Below are positions 1-7,359 of a stretch of DNA of 35,903 bases, in pieces. The notes under the pieces were generated by a model. That model made no database searches, was not told where the DNA came from, and was given only the letters and a program-made list of their open reading frames with translations. Origin of the DNA: an uncultured Veillonellaceae bacterium (lineage in GTDB: Bacteria; Bacillota; Negativicutes; Selenomonadales; Selenomonadaceae); NCBI GenBank assembly GCA_900318215.1, contig ONJV01000001.1, forward strand, positions 1 through 35,903, read 5' to 3'. Both the position numbers and the translations under genes were made by a program. Positions within the stretch are counted from its first letter, which is position 1, and each line of letters opens with the position of its first letter.

Positions 1-638
1 AGAACATGAAGCGGCGGACGCTCTACTACTGGTCGCAGGTCTACCTCATGCGTCTGCCGTCTGGTGCGAATTACAATGACCTGCGTCCAACGATTACAAT
101 CAACATCCTCGCGTTCGAGCTCTTGCCGCAGGAAGAGCCGCACGCAATGTACAGCATCTACAACCTGAAGACGCACGACCGCCTGAACAACGACATGGAG
201 CTTCATTTCCTCGAGCTCCCGAAGTTCGTGAAGGGCGTCCAGAAGCCTATTCGTGAGATGACGAAGATGGAGCGATGGATGGCCTATTTTGCGAACCGCA
301 TGAATCAAAGCGAAAAGGAGGAACTGGCGATGAGCGAAGCAGCAATCAACAAGGCTTATGATGCAACGGGCATCTTCTTGCAGGATAAGGCGGAACGTCT
401 GAAATACATCAACCGCGAGATGGCGCTCATGGACTATCGTTCCGGGATGATGAGCGCGGAAGAACGCGGCGAGAAGCGTGGCGAAAAGCGCGGTGAGGAA
501 CGTGGCGAGAAACGAGCCGATGAACGCTACTCCCGCCTCATCCAGATTCTGATGTCGCAGAAGCGGATGGACGATATTGGACGGATTGCTGCGGATGCGG
601 CATATCGCAAGAAGCTCTATCAGGAATTTCATTTGTGA
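1..638 (+). CDS. Rpn-family PD-(D/E)XK nuclease/transposase-like protein, 5' truncated
   Basis: C-terminal part of an Rpn-type (recombination-promoting nuclease, PD-(D/E)XK 'transposase') protein. The reading frame is open to the window edge, so the N-terminal nuclease core lies outside; an internal ATG at 6 is unlikely to be the true start. The family signature is visible as a segment reading TLYYWSQVYLMRLPSGANY followed by a stretch with ITINIL and HFLELPKF. The tail holds a charged run of GEKR/GEER units encoded by near-perfect 12-bp repeats (about 472-515), then a short helical C-terminus common in this family. Members are multicopy and self-mobile in Negativicutes. A strong hairpin follows the stop. 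The family call is from memory of the signature; catalytic residues are not in view. Confidence 0.75.
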   Translation, partial: NMKRRTLYYWSQVYLMRLPSGANYNDLRPTITINILAFELLPQEEPHAMYSIYNLKTHDRLNNDMELHFLELPKFVKGVQKPIREMTKMERWMAYFANRMNQSEKEELAMSEAAINKAYDATGIFLQDKAERLKYINREMALMDYRSGMMSAEERGEKRGEKRGEERGEKRADERYSRLIQILMSQKRMDDIGRIAADAAYRKKLYQEFHL

Positions 639-645
639 GCAGGGA

Positions 646-689
646 AAAACGTCAGGCATTTGTCATTCGGAACAGGTGCCTGACGTTTT
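646..689 (+). terminator. Rho-independent terminator after the Rpn gene
   Basis: The arms aaaacgtcaggca (646-658) and tgcctgacgtttt (677-689) form a 13-bp stem directly after the stop codon of the nuclease gene. The 3' arm ends in a T run. Confidence 0.8.
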
Positions 690-712
690 GTATTTCGGAC
701 ATGGAAGAAAGC

Positions 713-751
713 AAACGAAAAGGCCGCCGTACTACCATCGTACAGCGGCCT
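713..751 (-). terminator. Terminator of the tRNA-Ala transcript
   Basis: Read on the minus strand, the arms 740-751 and 721-732 form a stem of about 12 bp with one mismatch, followed by T-rich sequence (720-713). It begins 14 bases beyond the tRNA 3' end. Confidence 0.7.
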
Positions 752-764
752 GTGCTTTCATATA

Positions 765-840
765 TGGTGGAGACGAAGGGGTTTGAACCCTCGACCCCCA
801 GATTGCGAACCTGGTGCTCTCCCAGCTGAGCTACGTCCCC
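765..840 (-). tRNA. tRNA-Ala (anticodon CGC)
   Basis: Minus-strand 76-nt cloverleaf with encoded CCA. The acceptor stem is GGGGACG paired with CGTCTCC. The D arm is GCTC/GAGC, the anticodon stem CCAGG/TCTGG has loop TTCGCAA (anticodon CGC, codon GCG), and the T loop is TTCAAAC. The acceptor stem carries the G3:U70 wobble, the alanine identity element. A terminator hairpin follows at 751-713. Confidence 0.95.
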
Positions 841-930
841 GTGAACAATCAATAGTATAGCGCGAACGCCCCTCGAATGCAAGTGTTTTTTTGCAATTAA
901 TTTTATTTATGGGCAGATTGATTTTCTGTA

Positions 931-960
931 ATGGCATTTTTGGGCAAATTGTCGTATAAT
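931..960 (+). promoter_or_regulatory. Predicted promoter of the hydrogenase operon
   Basis: ATGGCA (931-936) and a perfect TATAAT (955-960) are separated by 18 bp. They sit in an AT-rich stretch about 90 bp before the hyaA start. No other strong promoter is seen before hypA, so it may serve the whole hya block. Confidence 0.6.
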
Positions 961-1053
961 AAAAGAACAACCAATTTGTGAAAGTGTCAGCTTTTTTCTG
1001 TGATTTGCGCAGGTCTGTCTCGGGATGGCGTTGCGCACGGAGGAGGGACCAAC

Positions 1054-2154
1054 GTGGAAAAACGGGAAAGTCTTTGGGAGCGGTATCTGCGGAAGGGCAT
1101 GAGCCGCAGGAGCTTCCTCAAGGGGTGCGTTGCGCTCACGACGATGATGGGTCTGAGCACTGAGAGGTTCCAGGAGGTCGTCGAGGCGGCCGAGACGCAG
1201 CCGCTGCCAGTCGTCGTCTGGATTCACGGCCACGAGTGCACGGGCTGCGATGAGTCGTTCATCCGCTCGGGCGCACCGCTCGCATCGGATGTCGTGCTCA
1301 GCCAGATCGATCTCGAGTATGACCATCTGCTCAGAGCGGCTTCGGGCGAGCCGTTCGAGGCGCATCTCAAAGAGGTCATGGAGAAGTACAAGGGGAACTA
1401 CATCCTGGCCGTCGAGGGCGCTGTCTCGACGAAGGACAACGGCGTCTACTGCATGTCGGGCGGCCGTCCGTTCACGCGGATGCTGCAGGAGGCAGCGGCC
1501 GGTGCAAAGGCGATCATCGCCTACGGCACCTGCGCTGTCGCGGGCGGCATCCAGAGCGCGAAGCCGAACCCGACGGGTTCTTCGGGCATCGGCCCGTTCG
1601 TCGGCAACACGCCGGTCGTCAATGTGCCGGGCTGCCCGCCGATTCCGGAGGTCATGACGGGCGTCATCATGCATGTCGCTCTGTTCGGCAACCTGCCGCC
1701 GCTCGATGGCGAGGGCCGTCCGAAGCAGTTCTACGGCAACCGCATCCACGACACGTGCTACCGCCGTCCGTTCTTTGATGCGGGCATGTTCGCCGAGAAC
1801 TTTGACGACGCGGGTGCGAAAGCGGGCTGGTGCCTCTACAAGCTCGGCTGCCGCGGGCCGGAGACGTACAACAGCTGCGGCAACCTGCGCTGGTTCCAGG
1901 GCATGAGCTATCCGATTCAGTCCGGCGCGCCGTGCATCGGCTGCAGCAATTCGAATTTCTGGGACGATACACCGTTCACGAAGCGCCTGCCTGGCTATGG
2001 CAAGCTCGGAAATGCCGACAAGATCGGCCTCGGCGTCGGCGCGCTCGCGGCGGCCGGCGTCATCGCGCATGCGGCTGGCTCGATCATGCAGAAGAACAAG
2101 CGTGACGAGGCGGAAGCCAAGGCGGCCGCCAAAGAAGAAGAAGACAAGTTTTGA
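1054..2154 (+). CDS. hyaA: [NiFe] hydrogenase small subunit (Tat-exported, membrane-anchored)
   Basis: Small electron-transfer subunit of a group 1 membrane-bound uptake [NiFe] hydrogenase; it carries FeS clusters from the active site towards cytochrome b. I chose GTG 1054 because GGAGGAGGG (1039-1047) lies 6 bases upstream and places the twin-arginine motif SRRSFLKG at residues 17-24. The frame runs back to 1000 but the extra residues are unlike a Tat leader. The product is 366 aa. HGHECTGCDESF (C62, C65) is the proximal-cluster motif; GTCAVAGG, VPGCPP, HDTC, GCRGPETYNSC and APCIGCSNSNFW follow. A C-terminal hydrophobic helix (about 325-345) and a charged tail anchor it. The two extra cysteines of oxygen-tolerant enzymes are absent (ECTGC, and GG after GTCAVA), so a standard oxygen-sensitive proximal cluster is predicted. 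Confidence 0.95.
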   Translation: MEKRESLWERYLRKGMSRRSFLKGCVALTTMMGLSTERFQEVVEAAETQPLPVVVWIHGHECTGCDESFIRSGAPLASDVVLSQIDLEYDHLLRAASGEPFEAHLKEVMEKYKGNYILAVEGAVSTKDNGVYCMSGGRPFTRMLQEAAAGAKAIIAYGTCAVAGGIQSAKPNPTGSSGIGPFVGNTPVVNVPGCPPIPEVMTGVIMHVALFGNLPPLDGEGRPKQFYGNRIHDTCYRRPFFDAGMFAENFDDAGAKAGWCLYKLGCRGPETYNSCGNLRWFQGMSYPIQSGAPCIGCSNSNFWDDTPFTKRLPGYGKLGNADKIGLGVGALAAAGVIAHAAGSIMQKNKRDEAEAKAAAKEEEDKF

Positions 2155-2173
2155 GGGAGCAGGTGGAAGATAA

Positions 2174-4114
2174 ATGAAACATGTAGTAGTCGATCCGATC
2201 ACGAGAATCGAAGGCCATCTGCGCGTCGAGGTCAATGTGGACGAGGGTTCGGGCAAAGTCACGGATGCCCTGTCGTCCGGCACGGCCTGGCGCGGCCTCG
2301 AGCTCGTCATGCACAACCGCGACCCGCGTGATGCGTGGGCCTATATCCAGCGCATCTGCGGCGTCTGCACGACGGCGCATGCGCTCGCTTCGGTGCGCGC
2401 CGTCGAGGATGCGCTCCAGATCCGTATTCCGAAAAACGCGAACTACATCCGCAACATCATGGCGGCGACGCTGACGGTGCAGGATCATATCGTCCATTTC
2501 TATCATCTGCATGCGCTCGACTGGGTCAGCCCGGTCGAGGCGCTCGCGGCCGATCCGGTCGCGACGGCGAACCTGCAGGCCACGGTGCTCAATGCCTACC
2601 GTCTGCCGTTCCGCGCGCCCGGCACGAGCGTGACGGAGGCGTACGACCATGCATTCCCGGCCGCGACGCCGCAGTATTTCGCAGAAATCCAGGGCAAGGT
2701 CAAGGCCATCGTCGAGAGCGGCCAGCTCGGCATCTTCTCGGCGAACTGGTGGGATCATCCGGACTACAAGCTGCTGCCGCCGGAAGTCCATCTCATGGCG
2801 GTCGCGCATTATCTTGAAATGCTCGACAAGCAGCGCGAACTCGTGACGCCGCATGTCATCTTCGGCGGCAAGAACCCGCATCCGCACTATGTCGTCGGCG
2901 GCATGCCGTGCTCCATCTCCATGACGGACGGCAACGCGCCGGTGAACTCCGCGCGCCTCGGCATCGTCGACCGCGCCATCAATCTCGGCCGCACGCTCGT
3001 CAACAATTACTATATCCCCGACCTCATCGCCATCGGCTCCGCGTACGTCAAGGCGGGCCGTGTCGACGGCGGCGGCCTCGCAGGCACGCGTGTGCTCGCG
3101 TATGGCTCGTATCCAATCGAGCCGCCTTCGGGCACGTCGGACGGCGATTTCTTCAACAACCTCCTGATCCGCTGCAACGGTGTCGTCGAGAACTTCAAGG
3201 CCGGTGCGGCGAATGCGAAGTTCACGGAGATCGCGGCCGAGGACATCAACGATCCGAAGTGCTTCACCGAGGGCGTCGTCCATTCGTGGTACGACTACCC
3301 CGAGGGCAAGCAGGGCGCCGACCTCCATCCGTGGGACGGCGTCACGGACGCGCACTACACGGGTCCGAAAGAGGGCTCGGCGACGGAGTGGAAAGCGCTG
3401 AACGAACAGGGCAAGTACAGCTGGCTCAAGACGCCGAAATGGCGCGGCAAGGTCTGCGAAGTCGGCCCGCTCGCGCGCTATATCATCATCTATACGAAGG
3501 CTGCGCAGGGCAAGCTCGGCGAGCCGACGTGGGCAGAAAAGATGATGCTCGACCAGATGGCCGCGGTTTCGAAAGTCCTGAACCTCCCCGCCGAGACCTG
3601 GCTCCCGACGATGGTCGGCCGCACGGCGGCACGCGCCCTCGACTGCCAGCTCAATGCAGAAATCAACAAGTTCTTCTTCGACAAGCTCATCGCAAATCTC
3701 AAGACGGGCGACACCGAAGTCGTCAACAACGAGCATTGGAATACGGACACCTGGCCGCAGAAAGCCAAGGGCGTCGGCCTCTACGAGGCGCCGCGCGGCG
3801 GCCTCGCACACTGGGTCACGATCAAGGACGACAAGGTGGACAACTACCAGTGCGTCGTCCCGACGACGTGGAACGCCTGCCCGCGTGACGACGAAGCCGG
3901 CCACGGCGCTTACGAGCTCGCCATGATGGACACGCATGTTGCCATCCCTGACAAGCCGCTCGAAATCGTCAAGGTCGTGCGCTCCTTCGACCCCTGCATG
4001 GCATGCGCGACGCACATGTACAACGCCGAGGGCGAGGAAATCAGCGTCGTGACGGCCGACCCGTGCTCCGGCACGCATGTCGAGACGAAGACACCGGCCG
4101 AGAAGAGGGAGTGA
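2174..4114 (+). CDS. hyaB: [NiFe] hydrogenase large subunit
   Basis: Catalytic subunit binding the NiFe(CN)2CO centre that splits H2. The 646-aa product has the expected signatures: ITRIEGHLRVEV near the N-terminus, RICGVCTTAH (R60, C62, C65, H69) supplying two nickel ligands, and DPCMACATH (C608, C611, H614) near the C-terminus supplying the other two. The maturation protease is expected to cut after H614. The tail that would be removed is 32 residues, longer than the usual 15 or so, and contains one more cysteine. A GGAGCAGGTGG Shine-Dalgarno stretch precedes ATG 2174, 19 bases after hyaA. There is no signal peptide: this subunit normally rides out with the Tat-tagged small subunit. Confidence 0.96.
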   Translation: MKHVVVDPITRIEGHLRVEVNVDEGSGKVTDALSSGTAWRGLELVMHNRDPRDAWAYIQRICGVCTTAHALASVRAVEDALQIRIPKNANYIRNIMAATLTVQDHIVHFYHLHALDWVSPVEALAADPVATANLQATVLNAYRLPFRAPGTSVTEAYDHAFPAATPQYFAEIQGKVKAIVESGQLGIFSANWWDHPDYKLLPPEVHLMAVAHYLEMLDKQRELVTPHVIFGGKNPHPHYVVGGMPCSISMTDGNAPVNSARLGIVDRAINLGRTLVNNYYIPDLIAIGSAYVKAGRVDGGGLAGTRVLAYGSYPIEPPSGTSDGDFFNNLLIRCNGVVENFKAGAANAKFTEIAAEDINDPKCFTEGVVHSWYDYPEGKQGADLHPWDGVTDAHYTGPKEGSATEWKALNEQGKYSWLKTPKWRGKVCEVGPLARYIIIYTKAAQGKLGEPTWAEKMMLDQMAAVSKVLNLPAETWLPTMVGRTAARALDCQLNAEINKFFFDKLIANLKTGDTEVVNNEHWNTDTWPQKAKGVGLYEAPRGGLAHWVTIKDDKVDNYQCVVPTTWNACPRDDEAGHGAYELAMMDTHVAIPDKPLEIVKVVRSFDPCMACATHMYNAEGEEISVVTADPCSGTHVETKTPAEKRE

Positions 4115-4118
4115 TCGC

Positions 4119-4838
4119 ATGGCACAGATTCATCGCATGAAGGAAGTCCAGCGCAAGGAATTCTACCTCTTCAGCCCGTTCCTGCGCATCTTCCACTGGA
4201 TCATGGTCGTGATGATCCTCGTCCTGTTCGGCACAGGCATCATCATCGCGACGCCGCTGCAGTCGATGAACCTCGAGCCGGCATACTCCACGACGTATGT
4301 CGACCTCGTGCGCGACATCCACTTCGTCGCAGCGTTCGTCTTCTGCGCATCGTTCGTGCTGCGCATCTACGGTTTCATCATCAACCGTGGCGACCGCCTG
4401 TTCCCGCGGTTCTGGAAAGGCTATTTCTACGCGCAGACGCTCGACGTCATCAAGCACTACATGCTCGTCCAGCCGAACCACGCATCGTTCCTCAGAAACC
4501 CCTTGGCGCGCATGTCGTATCTCATGCTCTACGGCCTCGTCGCCATCGAGATCTGCACGGGATTTGCCATGTACTACATGACGGAGCCCGCGACGTACAT
4601 CGCGCAGGCATTCGCTTGGGTCAACGTCGTCTGCGGCAACGAGATGGTCACGCACCTCGTCCATCACTACGCAGCCTGGGCGATCATCCTGTTCGCCATC
4701 GGCCATCTCTACATGGTCATCCGCTCGGAGTTCATGGAAGGCGAGTCCGAAGTCTCGAGCATGTTCTCGGGCAGCAAGTTCCTCGTCCACTATCCGCAGG
4801 ACGCGAGCGAAGTCGACCCGAGCGCAGAGAAGTCGTAA
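4119..4838 (+). CDS. hyaC: Ni/Fe-hydrogenase b-type cytochrome subunit
   Basis: Di-haem membrane cytochrome that anchors the hydrogenase and passes electrons to quinone. ATG 4119 is 4 bases after the hyaB stop, with AGAGGGAG upstream; the frame runs back to 4077 inside hyaB but the overlap has no family similarity. The 239-aa product has about four membrane helices. Histidines suited to haem binding lie in FHWIMVVMI, DIHFVAAF and VHHYAAWAIILFAIGHLYMV. Size and order after hyaAB match HyaC/HydC. The quinone is probably menaquinone, given the mqn genes further along. Confidence 0.93.
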   Translation: MAQIHRMKEVQRKEFYLFSPFLRIFHWIMVVMILVLFGTGIIIATPLQSMNLEPAYSTTYVDLVRDIHFVAAFVFCASFVLRIYGFIINRGDRLFPRFWKGYFYAQTLDVIKHYMLVQPNHASFLRNPLARMSYLMLYGLVAIEICTGFAMYYMTEPATYIAQAFAWVNVVCGNEMVTHLVHHYAAWAIILFAIGHLYMVIRSEFMEGESEVSSMFSGSKFLVHYPQDASEVDPSAEKS

Positions 4839-4893
4839 TCCCCATAAGCCTCCACCTTTGGGGGGAGGTTAAGCAATGAAGTCATTCAAACCC

Positions 4894-4944
4894 CAGCCTC
4901 CCTCTAGAGGGAGGGGAACCGCGAAGCGGTGGTGGGAGTAGTAG
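4894..4944 (+). repeat. Interspersed palindromic repeat unit, solo, forward
   Basis: One unit of a family seen about 15 times here. It has a first hairpin CCTCCCTC-tag-GAGGGAGG, then a second hairpin ACCGCGAAGCGGT, then GGTGGGAGTAGTAG. It lies between hyaC and the small CxxCGC protein gene. A related hairpin (cctccacctttggggggagg) lies just upstream at about 4849-4868. Confidence 0.8.
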
Positions 4945-4983
4945 GAAGCTACGTACTGACAATTCCAAAGGAGTAACTATAGA

Positions 4984-5226
4984 ATGTGCAAAGAATGTGG
5001 CTGCGGTGAAACGAACGGCAACACGCGCCTCCAGTTCACCGTCGAAGGCTATACCGAAGAACTCGCGAAAGATGTCGAGAAGGCCCTGTTCGGCCTCCCC
5101 GGCGTCCTCTTCGTCCACATCCACGCCCACGACGGCGAAACGACCGTCGACTACGCGCCGAAAAAGACGAAGCTCATGGACATCCTCGGAGTGTTCCAGA
5201 AGCGCGGGCTCGAAGCGCAGCTGTAA
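4984..5226 (+). CDS. Small CxxCGC protein with HMA-like fold, probable nickel-handling partner of HypB
   Basis: 80-aa protein starting MCKECGCGETNGN. That start is the nickel-binding N-terminus usually found on HypB (MCxxCGC). The rest, LQFTVEGYTEELAKDVEKAL and later GVLFVHIHAHDGETTVDY, resembles a small ferredoxin-like heavy-metal-associated (HMA) domain: two strand-helix-strand halves, with a His-rich HIHAHD segment. AAAGGAG (4967-4973) lies 10 bases before ATG 4984. It sits between the structural genes and hypA-hypB, and the HypB of this operon lacks the motif. I infer that it stores or hands nickel to HypA/HypB. The fold assignment is by pattern and not certain. Confidence 0.7.
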   Translation: MCKECGCGETNGNTRLQFTVEGYTEELAKDVEKALFGLPGVLFVHIHAHDGETTVDYAPKKTKLMDILGVFQKRGLEAQL

Positions 5227-5261
5227 AACCTGATCGGAAGAAACGGAGCCCGACAATCATG

Positions 5262-5307
5262 CAGCCCCCCTCTAGAGGGGGGACGGGCCGCGTGAGCGGC
5301 GGGGGGA
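5262..5307 (+). repeat. Interspersed palindromic repeat unit, solo, forward
   Basis: Same family as 4894-4944. First hairpin CCCCCCTC-tag-GAGGGGGG, second hairpin GCCGCGTGAGCGGC, then a G run. This variant has GGGCCGCGTGAGCGGC in place of GACCGCGAAGCGGT. It lies upstream of the hypA terminator-like hairpin. Confidence 0.8.
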
Positions 5308-5327
5308 TCAAATAGCATGAAAGAAAC

Positions 5328-5370
5328 TTCCGCGGGTGCGAATCTGAATATCGCACCCGCGGAACTTTTT
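5328..5370 (+). terminator. Intrinsic terminator, possibly an attenuator, just before hypA
   Basis: A perfect 14-bp GC-rich stem, ttccgcgggtgcga (5328-5341) with tcgcacccgcggaa (5351-5364), is followed by CTTTTTG. The hypA Shine-Dalgarno site starts 4 bases later, so the hairpin falls inside the hydrogenase block. No promoter is obvious between it and hypA. It would lower hyp expression relative to hya or be conditionally read through. Confidence 0.75.
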
Positions 5371-5387
5371 GCAGGAGAATTCATCCT

Positions 5388-5729
5388 ATGCACGAAATGT
5401 CAATCGCAGAGGGCATTCTCGACATCGCCCTCGACTACGCGAAGCAGAATGACGCCAAGGTCGTCCACGAGGTCGGCCTGATCCTTGGAGAGATGGCGGG
5501 CGTCGAGATGGAGTCGCTCGATTTCAGCTGGCGCCTCATCACGAAGGACACGATCGCCGAGGGCGCGAAGCTCACGGTGCGCCATACGCCGCTCGTCGGG
5601 CGCTGCTCGAAGTGCGGCAAGGAATTCCACATCGAACACTACAATTTCTGGTGCCCCGAATGTAAGGACGGCGTCCTCAAGACCATTTCGGGGCGCGAGC
5701 TCCAAGTCGAATATCTGGAGGTGGACTGA
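5388..5729 (+). CDS. hypA: Hydrogenase maturation nickel metallochaperone HypA
   Basis: HypA delivers nickel to the hydrogenase large subunit together with HypB. The 113-aa product begins MHEMSIAEG, with the conserved MHE nickel site (H2, E3). It carries a zinc site CSKCGKEFHIEH...CPEC (two CxxC pairs about 15 residues apart). Length is typical. GCAGGAG lies 9 bases before ATG 5388. It is followed after 5 bases by hypB, and the two are surely co-translated. Confidence 0.95.
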   Translation: MHEMSIAEGILDIALDYAKQNDAKVVHEVGLILGEMAGVEMESLDFSWRLITKDTIAEGAKLTVRHTPLVGRCSKCGKEFHIEHYNFWCPECKDGVLKTISGRELQVEYLEVD

Positions 5730-5734
5730 CCCAC

Positions 5735-6391
5735 ATGGAAATCAAGGTCATCAAGAACATCCTGGGCGAGAACGACCGCTTTGCGGCCGAGAACATGGCC
5801 CTTTTCAAAGACAAGAACGTCTTCGTCGTCAACTTCATGGGCTCGCCAGGCGCGGGCAAGACGTCTGTGCTCGAGCGCACGATGGAAAAGCTCGGCGGCG
5901 AGCTCCGCATGGCCGTCATCGAAGGCGACCTCTTCACGAGCAAGGACGCGGACCGCATCGATAAGTACGGCGTGCCTGTCATCCAGATCAACACGGCGGG
6001 CGGCTGCCACCTCGACGCGAACATGGTGCAGAAGACGGCGAAGGATATCGACCTCGATGCGCTCGACCTTCTCGTCATCGAGAACGTCGGCAACCTCGTC
6101 TGTCCAGCCGAATTCGCGCTCGGCGAAGACGCCCGCGCCGTCGTGCTCTCCGTCACCGAGGGCGACGACAAGCCGATGAAGTACCCGCTGATGTTCAAGG
6201 AAAGCGAGATTGCCCTCATCAACAAGATTGACCTCGCGCCATACTGCAACTTCGACCGCAAGAGTGCGAAAGAGGACATCGAAATGCTCCATCCGGGCAT
6301 CGTTGTGCAGGAAGTCTCGTGCACGACAGGCGAGGGCATCGACGCCTGGTGCGACTGGCTCAAGGCGGGCGTCGCGAAAAAGAAAAAATGA
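5735..6391 (+). CDS. hypB: Hydrogenase maturation GTPase HypB (lacking the N-terminal CxxCGC motif)
   Basis: SIMIBI-class GTPase that drives nickel insertion. The 218-aa product has a P-loop GSPGAGKT (36-43), a switch region VIEGD, the metal-site segment GGCHLDA with adjacent Cys-His, LLVIENVGNLVCP, and the guanine-specificity motif NKIDL. GGAGGTGG (5717-5724) lies 10 bases before ATG 5735. It starts directly with MEIKVIKNILGEN, so the high-affinity N-terminal nickel motif known from E. coli HypB is missing. An equivalent motif is on the separate 80-aa protein at 4984. Confidence 0.95.
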   Translation: MEIKVIKNILGENDRFAAENMALFKDKNVFVVNFMGSPGAGKTSVLERTMEKLGGELRMAVIEGDLFTSKDADRIDKYGVPVIQINTAGGCHLDANMVQKTAKDIDLDALDLLVIENVGNLVCPAEFALGEDARAVVLSVTEGDDKPMKYPLMFKESEIALINKIDLAPYCNFDRKSAKEDIEMLHPGIVVQEVSCTTGEGIDAWCDWLKAGVAKKKK

Positions 6392-6457
6392 ATGTCATGC
6401 TTTCGTGCGCGCACCCGCGAAATGATGCAACGTACGGATTCTTTTGCCGTACAGGGG

Positions 6458-6505
6458 ACTCCCACCACCGCTTCGCGGTCCCCCTCCCTCAGAGAGGGAG
6501 GCTGG
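6458..6505 (-). repeat. Interspersed palindromic repeat unit, solo, reverse
   Basis: Reverse-oriented unit reading ACTCCCACCACCGCTTCGCGG then CCTCCCTC-aga-GAGGGAGG on the plus strand. It fills most of the 146-bp gap between hypB and hyaD. A small hairpin, acggattcttttgccgt, lies upstream at 6434-6450. Confidence 0.8.
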
Positions 6506-6537
6506 AGTTTTAATTCCATGATATTAGGAGAAAAGTG

Positions 6538-7137
6538 ATGGATGATGTTTTGTTTCAATCCGATGTTACCATCTTGGGAATCGGCAACGTGATCCTGCGC
6601 GACGAGGGCTTCGGCGTGCGCGTCGCGGAGTATCTTGACGCGCATTACGATTTCCCCGAAAACGTCCAGATTGTCGACGGCGGTACGCTCGGCATCGAGC
6701 TCACGCAGTTCGTCACGGGCACGAAGAAGCTGCTTGTCATCGACAGCATCAATGGTCACGCCGCGCCCGGCACGCGCTTCGCCATCCGCGATGACGACGT
6801 CCTCGCCCACTTTCAGGACAAGATTTCCGCGCACGAAGTCGGCATCCAGGACGTCCTTGCCCTGCTCGAAGTCACGGGCCACAAAATCCCCACCGTCACC
6901 GTCCTCGGCGCCCAGCCCTACAACCTCGAAGCCGGCGTCGAGCTGTCAGAAGAAATGAAGAAGCTCGTGCCAGAAGTCGCGGAAGAAGCGCTCACGGAAT
7001 TGCGGAAATGGGGAATCAAGGCGACGGCGAAAAAAGTTCCTGATATGCTTGATGATACTTGTGTAGCAGAGGCATTCGCTTATCCTCAGCCCCCCTCTCA
7101 GAGGGGGGACGGGCCGCGTGAGCGGCGGGGGGAGTAG
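6538..7137 (+). CDS. hyaD: Hydrogenase maturation protease (HyaD/HybD family)
   Basis: Nickel-dependent endopeptidase that removes the C-terminal tail of HyaB after metal insertion. The 199-aa product shows GIGNVILRDEGFGVRVAEYL, DGGTLGIEL, IDSINGH and AHEVGIQDVL, covering the Glu, Asp and His that sense bound nickel in HybD. TAGGAG (6525-6530) favours ATG 6538; an in-frame GTG at 6535 is possible. The last 17 or so residues (PQPPSQRGDGPRERRGE) are encoded by the interspersed repeat that begins at 7087, which also supplies the stop codon. That tail is unlikely to be functional. Confidence 0.92.
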   Translation: MDDVLFQSDVTILGIGNVILRDEGFGVRVAEYLDAHYDFPENVQIVDGGTLGIELTQFVTGTKKLLVIDSINGHAAPGTRFAIRDDDVLAHFQDKISAHEVGIQDVLALLEVTGHKIPTVTVLGAQPYNLEAGVELSEEMKKLVPEVAEEALTELRKWGIKATAKKVPDMLDDTCVAEAFAYPQPPSQRGDGPRERRGE

Positions 7138-7272
7138 TAGGGTGCAGAAGCCGGACGAGATTTTGCGTCATATCTAAAGTCCTTTAGACACAATGGTAAA
7201 ATTTGTTCGGCTACAGCATCCAACTACTCCCCCAGTCGCCTGTTGGCGACAGCCCCCTCAATGAAGGGGCCT
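7087..7272. repeat. Composite repeat: forward and reverse units in inverted order
   Basis: A forward unit (7087-7140) and a reverse unit (7224-7272) flank an AT-rich core. The inner arms continue the match: gtagtagggtgcagaagccgg against ccggctacagcatccaactac-type sequence. The whole would fold as one long imperfect palindrome. A smaller hairpin, tctaaagtcctttaga, lies in the core near 7173-7188. The left unit overlaps the hyaD 3' end. No open reading frame is inside. Confidence 0.8.
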
Positions 7273-7359
7273 TGCACCGAGGCGACAATCCTCATTTTAT
7301 GAAATAACGCACATCCTCGTTGTGCTCTATTACTATCACTTTTTGGAGGTCCTACCATC

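Noticed and set aside
472-515. 12-bp tandem repeats in the Rpn-like gene as a variable-number locus
   Set aside because: Short charged GEKR/GEER repeats are common in the C-terminal region of this family; only about four imperfect copies are present.
907-4120. Long minus-strand open frames of 469 and 678 codons opposite hyaA and hyaB
   Set aside because: They are Arg/Ala/Asp-rich shadows of GC-rich coding DNA, have no family motifs or ribosome sites, and lie antisense to clear hydrogenase genes.
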